From a virus, in IMG/VR virus record IMGVR_UViG_3300049847_000173, positions 1 to 23,931 of that record: DNA of 23,931 nt; one strand, given 5' to 3'. Below, one piece after another: positions 7,778 to 14,717 of the stretch (position 1 is the stretch's first letter; each line of letters starts with the position of its first letter). The position numbers were made by a program, and so were the translations under genes. Under the pieces are notes generated by a model, which made no database searches, had not been told where the DNA came from, and saw nothing but the letters and a program-made list of their open reading frames with translations.

Positions 7778-8245
7778 TTACTCCTTGAGTGCGGCCGGGG
7801 CCACAAATTCGATGCCTGAGCGGCGCGTCTGAAGGCTGGCCGATTCGCTGGTCATTTCATCCTCGATGGCCTCGATGTCTGAAAGCTGCGTCGGCCAGAT
7901 CGTTGTCCAGTAGGTGTCGGCATGGGCAACCCCTGCCCGCTTGAAGCCCGCTTTGGCTGGGATCACGTGAAAGCCTGTCAGCCGCCTGGGGCCCTCATCC
8001 GTCGTGACCGTTATGTCACCCGACAAGATGCACAGGTTTGCAATGTTGGTCAGGGCGCCCGTGAGCACGGTACCAGCCGGGATGAAAATGGTTCGCGAGC
8101 ACATCCCACCATGCACCACATGGCTGGCGGCCAGGTCAACCTGAGGCAGCGTGAGCAGGTGGGCTTCCATGGCGCGCACTGACTCGGGCGAAGGCATGGA
8201 GCCCATGAGCGCGTGGGCAGACTTCTCTGTCAGCTCAGCACACAT
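7778..8245 (-). CDS. Cupin-fold protein in the virion gene block
   Basis: This 155-residue protein has residues about 50-117 that read as a small jelly-roll: SRTIFIPAGTVLTGALT, then NLCILSGDITVTTDEGPRRLTG, then FHVIPAKAGFKRAGVAHADTYWTTIW. The IPAGT/GDI/PAKAG pattern is typical of cupins. The His pattern is incomplete for a canonical metal site, with H42, H45, H93 and H108 present. The start at 8245 was chosen because its ATG shares a base with the preceding stop (TGATG). The longer frame to 8350 has an Arg/Gly-rich shadow-like N-terminus. P22 has the small assembly gene 14 near this position, but I see no sequence argument for homology. It is likely a virion or assembly protein; enzymatic activity is unproven. 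Confidence 0.75.
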   Translation of the reverse strand: MCAELTEKSAHALMGSMPSPESVRAMEAHLLTLPQVDLAASHVVHGGMCSRTIFIPAGTVLTGALTNIANLCILSGDITVTTDEGPRRLTGFHVIPAKAGFKRAGVAHADTYWTTIWPTQLSDIEAIEDEMTSESASLQTRRSGIEFVAPAALKE

Positions 8246-8577
8246 CAGCTCACCTCCCGACCGCTTGCGCGGATGGTGACGCCCGTGGCGCCCGCCAGGG
8301 TGGAGATGAAGCCACCGGGCGCCAGCACCTGACCGACCACCTCGGGGCACGTGTAGGTTTCACCGGCGGCCAGGCTCTTGGTCTTGAGCACCAGGTTCTG
8401 CGTACCCGCCGTGTCGCTGCTGGTCACCAAGTTGACCGAGATGGTCACAGCCGCAGCCGTGGTGTTCGTAGCAGTGAACTTGTCGATGATGGTCCGCACG
8501 CCGTTGGCGGTGTACTGGGTGGTTTGGGCTGTCTCCGCGTTCTTCGCGGGGATCAGCACGGCGACATTGACGGCCAT
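8245..8577 (-). CDS. Small beta-rich structural protein, unknown
   Basis: This 110-residue Thr/Ala/Val-rich protein has alternating beta-strand patterns (IIDKFTATNTTAAAVTISVNLV, split by short turns, and TYTCPEVVGQVLAPGGFIST). It looks like an Ig-like or decoration-type fold used on phage surfaces. AAGGAG lies 7 bases before the ATG. It is coupled to the cupin gene downstream by TGATG. No specific family was recognised. The virion location is inferred from the surrounding genes. Confidence 0.75.
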   Translation of the reverse strand: MAVNVAVLIPAKNAETAQTTQYTANGVRTIIDKFTATNTTAAAVTISVNLVTSSDTAGTQNLVLKTKSLAAGETYTCPEVVGQVLAPGGFISTLAGATGVTIRASGREVS

Positions 8578-8589
8578 GGTTTGGCTCCT

Positions 8590-8982
8590 TCAGGGGGTTG
8601 TGCCTTGCAGCAGGCTTTGGATTTGTTGGCGCAGGGTGTCGATCTCGGCGCGCAGGGATGCGATGTCAGGCAGCAGGTCGGGATCGGTGGTGATCAGGTA
8701 GATGGGCGCCGGAGCGATCAGGGCCTGCTCGTCGACCTGGTCGGCCTGCACGGCTGGGGCCTGCTGCCAGGCGTCATCCATGGAGCGAAGGCGGGAATCG
8801 ACCTCGCTGGTGCCCGCGTCCTCGAAGAGGCTCAAAGACAGGTCTGTGGTGGAGTTGCCCAGAGATCCACCAACGCGCAAGAACAGGCCTTGCAGGAAGA
8901 GAAACCACTCTCGGGTGATCATCCCCGTGCGCGGATCCACGAACGCGACCCTGGGCGGCACGAACTTGAGTGCATCGCTCAT
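8590..8982 (-). CDS. Small structural-block protein with C-terminal coiled coil
   Basis: This 130-residue protein has an N-terminal motif (PPRVAFVDPRTGMITREWFLFL) of a type common among short proteins of phage tail and tail-fibre regions. The C-terminal 30 residues (SLRAEIDTLRQQIQSLLQ) form an amphipathic coiled coil. The ATG overlaps the stop of the gp10-like gene as ATGA. It occupies the position of the P22 tail-needle gene 26, but is much shorter and has no long trimeric repeat region, so identity with gp26 is not supported. Confidence 0.72.
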   Translation of the reverse strand: MSDALKFVPPRVAFVDPRTGMITREWFLFLQGLFLRVGGSLGNSTTDLSLSLFEDAGTSEVDSRLRSMDDAWQQAPAVQADQVDEQALIAPAPIYLITTDPDLLPDIASLRAEIDTLRQQIQSLLQGTTP

Positions 8983-10412
8983 GCTGGCCCCGCCGTCACT
9001 TCAACGCTGGCGCCCACCATGACCACTTTGACGGGGTCGGTGATGGTCACCATGAACACTCGGTCGCGGCTCTTGCCCAGGCGGCGCCACCGCACGCGGC
9101 GCTTGCGCTCACCCATCTTGCCGATGGATGCCCACATTTCGTTGCCCCAGGTGAAGCCGCCATCGTCCGAGCACTGCAGCATGGCCTGCGGGTCACTGCC
9201 CTGCCCGCTGGCCAGGCCAACGCCCGCTTCCATGTCGATCTGCAGGGCGGTGAAGAACTGCCAGCGCAGGTCTGCGGCCAGGTGGGGGCAGGAGCGAATG
9301 CGAGGGATCAAGGCCCCGTTGTCCGTGAAGGTGTCCAGATCCAGGCTGTAGAGGTTGCCGGTCTCCCAGTCACCCAAGATGTTCAGGCCCGCGAATGCCA
9401 TGTGGCTCATTGAGCGGTGGCGGTTCATGGAGGCGTCCGCAGGGTTGCGCCATGCGCGCTCGTGCCACAGGTTCGTGCTGGCGTCATAGACCCAGGTGAC
9501 GTTGGCGGTGGGGAAGCTCAGCACGTAGAAGCTGTGCCCCTCTTGCTGATAGGTGTAGGCCACGGCATCGCTGATGGTGACCATCTGCCCAATCGAGTAC
9601 TCGACCGCGTGCGTGCTGATGCGTTGGGGCTGGTACCCGACAGCGCGCACCACAATGCCCTGGCCACGCTCATCAGCGCTGAGCCAAAACACGCTGTTGT
9701 CCATCTTGGCGGGCGAGTACTTGGCCGCGCAGCCCATCTCGATGAAAGCGCCCTGGATGCGCTCAAAGGGGAAGTCAGGGTTACCGCTGTTGTAGAACAC
9801 CTCGACCGAGTTCTCACCCATGAGCCACAGCTCACGGTGATCAACGATCAGCGATACCAGCAGGTCGGGCGATCCCTCTGCCGTGGCGAAGTCCAGGCCA
9901 TCAATGTCGGTCCCGTAAAGCTGGGTGATCTGGAACTGGCCGGTGCCCGGCTTGTTGAAGACGAAGTAGCCGTCGATGAAGTACACCGCATCGGCGCCCG
10001 TGAAGTCACTGTCCGTGATGGTGGTGACGGTGCCCGCTGACGGGTTGATGACGTAGCCAGCCGATCCCGTGACCAGCATCACCACGGTGCCATTGCTGGC
10101 CATGCTGACGGGCGTGGAGCCACCGGCTACCGTGCCAATCAAGGTGCCCACGCCTGCGGTGGTGACCGTGTAGACATTGGAGCCCGCCACGGCGATGGCC
10201 ACCGAAGCACTGAAGCGCAGCAGACCACGCACCGAGCCACCGGCCAGTGTGGACCACAGCGCCAGGCCGGGCGTGCCGATCAGCGCCGCCACGCTTTTGC
10301 TGGGGCCTGGGCCGCTCTCGCTCACCTCGGGGTAGAGGTTCACGCAGCGCTGGCTGTCAAATGCCTTGCTGCGCGCCGTGTAGCTGGCGCCGATGAAGGG
10401 GAACTTGCTCAT
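8979..10412 (-). CDS. P22 gp10-like packaged-DNA stabilisation / tail hub protein
   Basis: This 477-residue protein is close to the 472 residues of P22 gp10. The family's N-terminus is recognisable (SYTARSKAFDSQRCVNLYPE, then GTPGLALW). Repeated beta-blades follow (VRGLLRFSASVAIAVAGSNVYTV, split over residues 60-85), as well as IDGYFVFNKPGTGQFQIT and EYSIGQMVTISDAVAYTYQQ. These proteins form a propeller-like ring under the portal and gp4, close the DNA channel after packaging and hold the spikes. It lies 5 bases past the gp4-like gene, the same order as in P22. Confidence 0.9.
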   Translation of the reverse strand: MSKFPFIGASYTARSKAFDSQRCVNLYPEVSESGPGPSKSVAALIGTPGLALWSTLAGGSVRGLLRFSASVAIAVAGSNVYTVTTAGVGTLIGTVAGGSTPVSMASNGTVVMLVTGSAGYVINPSAGTVTTITDSDFTGADAVYFIDGYFVFNKPGTGQFQITQLYGTDIDGLDFATAEGSPDLLVSLIVDHRELWLMGENSVEVFYNSGNPDFPFERIQGAFIEMGCAAKYSPAKMDNSVFWLSADERGQGIVVRAVGYQPQRISTHAVEYSIGQMVTISDAVAYTYQQEGHSFYVLSFPTANVTWVYDASTNLWHERAWRNPADASMNRHRSMSHMAFAGLNILGDWETGNLYSLDLDTFTDNGALIPRIRSCPHLAADLRWQFFTALQIDMEAGVGLASGQGSDPQAMLQCSDDGGFTWGNEMWASIGKMGERKRRVRWRRLGKSRDRVFMVTITDPVKVVMVGASVEVTAGPA

Positions 10413-10417
10413 GGTGA

Positions 10418-11125
10418 TCAGCCGCCCGTGCGCCAGTTGCCCGTGCCGAACTGCCCAACCAGGGCCGAGTCATAGGACGCCCGCACCGGCTGCTTGTTGG
10501 CCCGTTTGAAGTCGGCCTTGGCATCAGCCGCCAGCGCCACCATGGCCTGATCGACCGGCGAGCCGAACTCGGTGGCCAGCTCGATGGCCAAGATGTAGCG
10601 CAAGGCCTTGGCCGCCCCGGGCGGGTAGTTGATGACCGTGGCCAGGCTGGGGATCTGCGTCAGCAGCCGATCAAAGGTCAGCGTGATGGGCATGGCCGAG
10701 GTGGGCACCGGCCACAGCGTGATCAGGCCAAGGGGATAGTCGTTGACGTACAGCAGCTGGTTGGCGATGGGCTGCTGGTAGGTCTTCAGGCTGATCTTGT
10801 TGTAATCGAGCTGGCCGACCACATCGAGCGGGAAATCAACCCCGTTGAAGGTGACGAATGCACCATTGATGTTGCTCGGGCGCGTGGTGTTGAAGTTCCC
10901 GCCCGGGCCAATGGTGTACGTGGCCTGGCCGCCCACCGTCGCCCCCACGAAGTTGCTGGTGCCCCAGAGGGACATGGGCTCGGTGTCCCAGTTCTCCAGG
11001 ATGTCATTGAGCGTGGCCAGGGCGTCCGTGGCTTCCTCGGCTGTAGGCGTCTCCCCGGAGCTGAGCAGCTTGGCGAGCTTCATGGACCGGGTGATCAGGT
11101 CCAGGGCGGTGGTGGGGCTGGGCAT
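10418..11125 (-). CDS. P22 gp4-like tail accessory (adaptor) protein
   Basis: This 235-residue protein matches the gp4 family pattern. The N-terminal helices (TALDLITRSMKLAKLLSSGE and EEATDALATLNDILENW) are followed by a beta region (FPLDVVGQLDYNKISLK, YPLGLITLWPVPT). A C-terminal helical part follows (GAAKALRYILAIELATEFG, then ADAKADFKRANKQP). It is longer than P22 gp4 (166 residues). Such proteins bind the portal first after packaging and form the adaptor ring for gp10. GAGG lies 8 bases before the ATG. It follows the 213-residue beta-domain gene by 10 bases. Confidence 0.87.
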   Translation of the reverse strand: MPSPTTALDLITRSMKLAKLLSSGETPTAEEATDALATLNDILENWDTEPMSLWGTSNFVGATVGGQATYTIGPGGNFNTTRPSNINGAFVTFNGVDFPLDVVGQLDYNKISLKTYQQPIANQLLYVNDYPLGLITLWPVPTSAMPITLTFDRLLTQIPSLATVINYPPGAAKALRYILAIELATEFGSPVDQAMVALAADAKADFKRANKQPVRASYDSALVGQFGTGNWRTGG

Positions 11126-11135
11126 GGCGTCAGCC

Positions 11136-11777
11136 TCAGTTCTGAATCACAAGGTAGTCGAACGGTGTGATACCAGTCGCCGCAGCGTTGCCCGTTACGG
11201 TGAACGAGCCCGCGCCAGGAGTGACGCGCACAGAAGTGAGCGTGGCGTCAGCACCACCGAGAGACACGAGAATCGTACTGTTTGCCGCAACCAACGAGTT
11301 GGTAACCGCGACGGAAGCGCCAGCAGCAGCAAATGCAGCGCGGCCACGAGGCTGGTTTTGGGTCACATTTCCTGGCGTACCAGATCCATCAATGAGAGCG
11401 CAATTGAGCGAGCCACCGATAGCAAATCGCAACGTTGTAAACGAGCCTGTGTTGGGGGTCGCTACGCCGATCGTTGTGTTGTTCACTGCGCCACCAGTGA
11501 TAGAGACCGCTCCGGAGTTGTACAACCCGTCTGTTAAGAACGGATTGGCGCTCACCACATATTCAGCCTCACCATACACTGCCTCCACAGTGACAGTAGC
11601 ACCAGCAGGATACGGTCCATAAACGCTCTGACCGTCAGTGACCGATTGAGTCGGACCGCCCGGGAGACCCTGAGGGATGGAGATGGAGGCCGATGCACCG
11701 CGCAGGGCGCCCACGCGGATCGACTGACCCGCAGGAATCACCACCTGTGCGTCGCGGCCTTGTTGCAAAAACGGCAT
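11136..11777 (-). CDS. Beta-rich decoration / head-fibre-like protein
   Basis: This 213-residue protein has an N-terminal part (residues 1-70, IPAGQSIRVGALRG, SVYGPYPAGATVTVEAVYG) that looks like a small beta-sandwich. A Gly/Thr-rich middle contains GVATPNTGSFTTL. The C-terminal 75 residues (GRAAFAAAGASVAVTNS to DYLVIQN) closely resemble the C-terminal part of the 131-residue product of 12088-12483, so the two are paralogues over this domain. This domain type is common on phage capsid decoration proteins. It is preceded by a strong terminator-like hairpin 23 bases upstream, and has AAGGA 8 bases before the ATG. Confidence 0.78.
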   Translation of the reverse strand: MPFLQQGRDAQVVIPAGQSIRVGALRGASASISIPQGLPGGPTQSVTDGQSVYGPYPAGATVTVEAVYGEAEYVVSANPFLTDGLYNSGAVSITGGAVNNTTIGVATPNTGSFTTLRFAIGGSLNCALIDGSGTPGNVTQNQPRGRAAFAAAGASVAVTNSLVAANSTILVSLGGADATLTSVRVTPGAGSFTVTGNAAATGITPFDYLVIQN

Positions 11778-11792
11778 GGTGTTCGTCCTTCA

Positions 11793-11818
11793 AAAAAGAA
11801 GGGGGCCGAAGCCCCCTG
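11793..11818 (-). terminator. Hairpin with UUCG loop and T-tract
   Basis: On the minus strand the hairpin is AGGGGGC-TTCG-GCCCCCT followed by TCTTTTTTG. This is the strongest intrinsic terminator in the window. It follows the 73-residue gene and ends 23 bases before the start of the 213-residue gene. Confidence 0.88.
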
Positions 11819-11839
11819 TGTGATCAAGCCGGTGCGGCG

Positions 11840-12061
11840 TCAAGCTGCTGCGGTGGCCTTCTTGCCCTTGGTCTGCGCTTCAGCCAGAGCTGCGCGCAGG
11901 GCCTCGATCTCCGCATCGCGGGGATCAACTTCGGGCTCTGCCGATGCGTCGCTGGGCTGATCTCCCCAGCCATCGCCCAGCGCGGCCTCTTCTTCGGTGT
12001 TGTGCACCAGCTTGGCGGTTGCGCCCTGGTACTTCCACTTGGGAAACTCGATGTGTTCCAT
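11840..12061 (-). CDS. Small acidic protein, unknown
   Basis: This 73-residue protein has three parts. The N-terminus reads EHIEFPKWKYQGATAKLVHN, followed by an acidic Asp/Pro-rich linker (DASAEPEVDPRDAE) and an Ala-rich helix with a basic end (IEALRAALAEAQTKGKKATA). Small proteins with the FPKWKY start are frequent beside capsid genes in phages. No function was recognised. AAGGAG lies 7-8 bases before the ATG, and the gene ends just before a strong terminator. Confidence 0.7.
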   Translation of the reverse strand: MEHIEFPKWKYQGATAKLVHNTEEEAALGDGWGDQPSDASAEPEVDPRDAEIEALRAALAEAQTKGKKATAAA

Positions 12062-12087
12062 GGTTCAGACTCCTTCTGTGTGCCTGA

Positions 12088-12483
12088 TCAGGCGTTGGTT
12101 GTGAGGCCGCCGTAGGGGCCGAGCTGGGCCCAGTCGATGGCCACAGCGGCGGTGGCGGCAGCGTTCAGCGTGAACGTCACCGAGCCAGCGGCAGGCGTGA
12201 TGCGGGTGATGTACAGCGCAGTGGCGTCAGCCGCAGCGTTGGAAAGTACGGCAAAGAACTTCGACTCAGTGGTGAAGCTCGGATTGCTGACCACCACGGA
12301 GGTGCCAGCAGCAGCGATGCCGACGCGGCCCATGGGTTGAGTGGTGGACACGGCGCCCGGAGTGACGGGGCCCGCAGAGGTGGTGGCGTAGCCTGACGCA
12401 ACCAACGCAGCTTCGACGCTGGTAGCCAGTTGCACGATGGTGCCCGCAGCGTAGCCGCCATAGGATTTACCTAAGAGGATCAT
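12088..12483 (-). CDS. Small beta-domain head protein, likely decoration
   Basis: This 131-residue protein sits directly after the coat gene. After ILLGKSYGGYAAGTIVQL come a beta-rich Gly/Ala/Thr domain with GRVGIAAAGTSVVVSNP and a second half with ITPAAGSVTFTLNAAATAA. The latter two align with the C-terminal domain of the 213-residue protein. The start was placed at 12483, where AAGGA lies 7-9 bases upstream. The frame extending to 12540 would pass through the hairpin after the coat gene. It is probably a capsid-surface or head-stabilising protein, by location and fold pattern. Confidence 0.75.
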   Translation of the reverse strand: MILLGKSYGGYAAGTIVQLATSVEAALVASGYATTSAGPVTPGAVSTTQPMGRVGIAAAGTSVVVSNPSFTTESKFFAVLSNAAADATALYITRITPAAGSVTFTLNAAATAAVAIDWAQLGPYGGLTTNA

Positions 12484-12516
12484 GATGGTTCCTTGAAAAA
12501 GGTGATGGGGTTGCAG

Positions 12517-12542
12517 GGATGGAAGGCCCCGAAGGGCCATCC
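12517..12542 (-). terminator. Hairpin after the coat gene, UUCG loop
   Basis: On the minus strand GGCCC-TTCG-GGGCC forms the top. A 4-bp outer stem (12517-12520 with 12539-12542) is separated by a 4-base bulge. The T-run TTTTT comes only 16 or so bases later. It is weaker as a terminator than its neighbours and may be an attenuator or an mRNA-stabilising hairpin. It starts one base past the coat stop codon. Confidence 0.55.
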
Positions 12543-12543
12543 A

Positions 12544-13758
12544 TCAGGTCGCGTACAGGCAAGCCAGTTCGGGGTAAGTGGCGGCCCAACCGAAAAGCAC
12601 GTCCAGACGCATGATCGAGTTGTCGTTCACGCCGTCGTAGAACTCCGTGACTTTGATGGTGAAGCCCTTGTAGGTCTCCTGAGCCACGTCGATCACACCC
12701 TTGCCGCCAGGGGGCGCCCACATCGGCACCATGGCCAGCGTGAAGGCATCCTTGTGATACGCCACGTTGGCCGAGTAGCTGCCCGAGGCGGTGCCGAAGA
12801 TGGTGATCACCGCGCTGTTGGCTGGCGAGCCGGTCACGTTCTGGAAGGCGCCAGAGGTCACCATGGCGGGGCTGATAGGCAACGAAGTGGCTGATGCAGC
12901 CACGTCAGCAGTCACCACGAACTGGGCAAGCGTACCGGTCGATTGGCGCGACTGGGGGTTGACCGCAAAGACGCCCGCAAAGGTCACCTTGGTGCCCTTG
13001 GTGATCGTGCCGTTCAGTGCATTGACCGTGATCGTGGCGCCGGTCTGGTTGGTACCGTTGACCGTGTTGGTGTTCACCACGGCGGTGCCGTTGGTGTGCA
13101 AGTCAACGTTCTGGTCCATGGCGTAGGCCAGGCCCAGGCTGTCAACCATGGTGCCGCTGCTGAATTGCTCGGTAAGCGTCTTCTGACCGTTGAAGAGGCC
13201 AGCGAAGCCCTGCACGGTCGAGGCGTTCAGTGCCGGGTTCATGATGAAGGCGCGGCGGTTGTCCTTGCGGGGGGCGCCCATTTCGTCCAGGCGCTGATTG
13301 ACGCCAGTGACGGCGGCCAGGGCCAGGGCTTGGGTGGTGGGCAGCGTGCCGGGCGTGCCGATGCAGTTGAAGACCGACTGACGGGCCAACTGCAGGCCCT
13401 GACGGTCGATTTCGTTGGCCACCGGCTCCATGGCGGCGCGCACCTTGTCTTCCAGCTTGTTGAACGACAGAGTGCGCTCCAGGCTGGTGAAGTTCAGGTC
13501 ACAGCCGCCCTGAGACAGCGTCAAGGGCAGCGATGTTTCCACCGTGGCCTGGGGCACGGCCACGCGGCCCTGGCGGTAGGTGTAGCGCGGGGGCTTCTTG
13601 ATGTTGATGGTCTGGCCGGGCATGTAGCCACGAGCCACATTGCCGTTGAACTCGTCTTCAAAGTCGCGGTTGACGTTGGAGGCGAAGCTCAGCATGTTGG
13701 CCAGGATGGGCAATGCCTCCTTGGCCACGATGGAACAGGTAACTGCGGTATTGGTCAT
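12544..13758 (-). CDS. Major coat protein, P22 gp5-like
   Basis: This 404-residue protein builds the icosahedral shell (P22 gp5 has 430 residues). Recognisable family features are the N-terminal helix region (SIVAKEALPILANMLSFASN, then VNRDFEDEF) and GQTINIKKPPRYTYRQG. PLTLSQGGCDLNFTSLERTL and KLEDKVRAAMEPVANEIDRQ follow. A variable beta-rich insert is seen near residues 230-300 (VVNTNTVNGTNQTGATITVN). The C-terminus is GFTIKVTEFYDGVNDNSIMR followed by LDVLFGWAATYPELA. GGAG lies 7 bases before the ATG. Hairpins flank the gene on both sides, which may set its expression above that of its neighbours. It follows the scaffold gene, as in P22. Confidence 0.92.
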   Translation of the reverse strand: MTNTAVTCSIVAKEALPILANMLSFASNVNRDFEDEFNGNVARGYMPGQTINIKKPPRYTYRQGRVAVPQATVETSLPLTLSQGGCDLNFTSLERTLSFNKLEDKVRAAMEPVANEIDRQGLQLARQSVFNCIGTPGTLPTTQALALAAVTGVNQRLDEMGAPRKDNRRAFIMNPALNASTVQGFAGLFNGQKTLTEQFSSGTMVDSLGLAYAMDQNVDLHTNGTAVVNTNTVNGTNQTGATITVNALNGTITKGTKVTFAGVFAVNPQSRQSTGTLAQFVVTADVAASATSLPISPAMVTSGAFQNVTGSPANSAVITIFGTASGSYSANVAYHKDAFTLAMVPMWAPPGGKGVIDVAQETYKGFTIKVTEFYDGVNDNSIMRLDVLFGWAATYPELACLYAT

Positions 13759-13780
13759 CTTGGATCTCCAGAAACGACAA

Positions 13781-13798
13781 ACCCCGCCGAAGCGGGGT
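13781..13798 (-). terminator. Hairpin between scaffold and coat genes, UUCG loop
   Basis: On the minus strand the hairpin is ACCCCGC-TTCG-GCGGGGT, a 7-bp stem with an extra-stable loop, followed by TTGTCGTTTC. It ends 22 bases before the coat ATG. The U-tract is interrupted, so it could be a partial terminator or a 5' stabiliser of the coat message. Confidence 0.75.
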
Positions 13799-13826
13799 CA
13801 ATTGGTGGTGTCGTGTGGTTCAGTGG

Positions 13827-14717
13827 TTACCGTGCCCACCGTGCTTTGTTCGGGCCCTTGGAGCGGAACGCCTCGTACTCGGCCATCGTCATCTTTGACG
13901 GGTCTTGCGCGATGGTTCGCCCCTGGCTCGACGTGACAGCGGCGGGCTTGGGTGCTTGGGTGGTCTTCGCAGGAGCGGGCTCGGCGGCAGGCTGCGTGCC
14001 GGGCTCAGCGGGCTTTGACGAAAGGCGCTCTTCCAGGCGGCCAAGCTCACGATCGGATGCGCGTGGGGAGAGGCCATTGAGGCGGTCCAGCAGGTCCGGG
14101 TTCTTGGCCAGGTGGTAAGCCAGGGCGGGCCCGTGCTCGCTGTCCTGGATGGCCTCGGCCACGTGCGCGGCGACGGGTGCATCTGATGCACCCAGCACAG
14201 CGTCGTAGTCGGGCATCGCGGCGCGTGCCCGGGCCTGGCGTTGCTCCCACGTCGTTGCCCGAGTTTGGGCCTGTTGCTGCTGGGCAGCTTTGGCTTCGCG
14301 CTCGGTCAACGCCTTGGAGATCTTTTCCTCAGCCTTCCACTCGGTCAGGGCCTCGATGTAGTCACCGTAGTCGTCGAACTGGTCAGGGGTAGGCTTGGGA
14401 TTGGCAGCGGGTTGATCCGCCGAAGGTTGAGGCGCCTTGCCCTGGGTTGCAACGCCCTTCCAGTAGGCCGCTTCGCGTTCAGCTTCGTGGCGCTTCCGGG
14501 TGAGCTCATCGATGCGAGGCTGGACGCCCTTGAAGCGCCCTTTCTCGTCACGGTCCTGCTGTTCGCCCTCTGGGGCGTCAGTCTGCTGCTGTTGCTCCTG
14601 CGTTTGAGCCGCCTTGTCCTCGCCAGCACCCGTATCGGTCTGCTGGCTCTGGTCGGTGGTGTCGGCCTGGGCCGTCACCGGTGGCTCGGGGGTGAAGGTG
14701 TCTTCTGGCACGCTCAT
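13827..14717 (-). CDS. Scaffolding protein
   Basis: This 296-residue protein (P22 gp8 has 303) has an extremely polar N-terminal third with Gln/Asp/Glu/Thr runs. KGVQPRIDELTRKRHEAERE follows as the start of a long helical region (DYGDYIEALTEWKAEEKISK, EREAKAAQQQQAQ). After a Pro/Ala-rich linker the protein ends in a small basic segment (MTMAEYEAFRSKGPNKARWA). In P22 a basic C-terminal helix-turn-helix binds coat protein. The ATG overlaps the portal stop as ATGA and has GGAGA 7 bases upstream. The role is to direct coat assembly and then leave the procapsid, inferred from composition, size and order. Confidence 0.85.
   Translation of the reverse strand: MSVPEDTFTPEPPVTAQADTTDQSQQTDTGAGEDKAAQTQEQQQQTDAPEGEQQDRDEKGRFKGVQPRIDELTRKRHEAEREAAYWKGVATQGKAPQPSADQPAANPKPTPDQFDDYGDYIEALTEWKAEEKISKALTEREAKAAQQQQAQTRATTWEQRQARARAAMPDYDAVLGASDAPVAAHVAEAIQDSEHGPALAYHLAKNPDLLDRLNGLSPRASDRELGRLEERLSSKPAEPGTQPAAEPAPAKTTQAPKPAAVTSSQGRTIAQDPSKMTMAEYEAFRSKGPNKARWAR

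Noticed and set aside
8245-8350. Longer N-terminus for the cupin gene, and similar extensions of the genes starting at 709, 7004, 7773, 12483, 20210, 21907 and 22185
   Set aside because: Each extension lies inside the upstream gene with Arg/Pro/His-rich shadow sequence, while the chosen starts have a ribosome binding site, a stop-start overlap, or both.
12943-14118. 391-codon plus-strand frame across coat and scaffold genes
   Set aside because: It crosses the intergenic hairpin and two well-supported minus genes, and its peptide has shadow-like composition.
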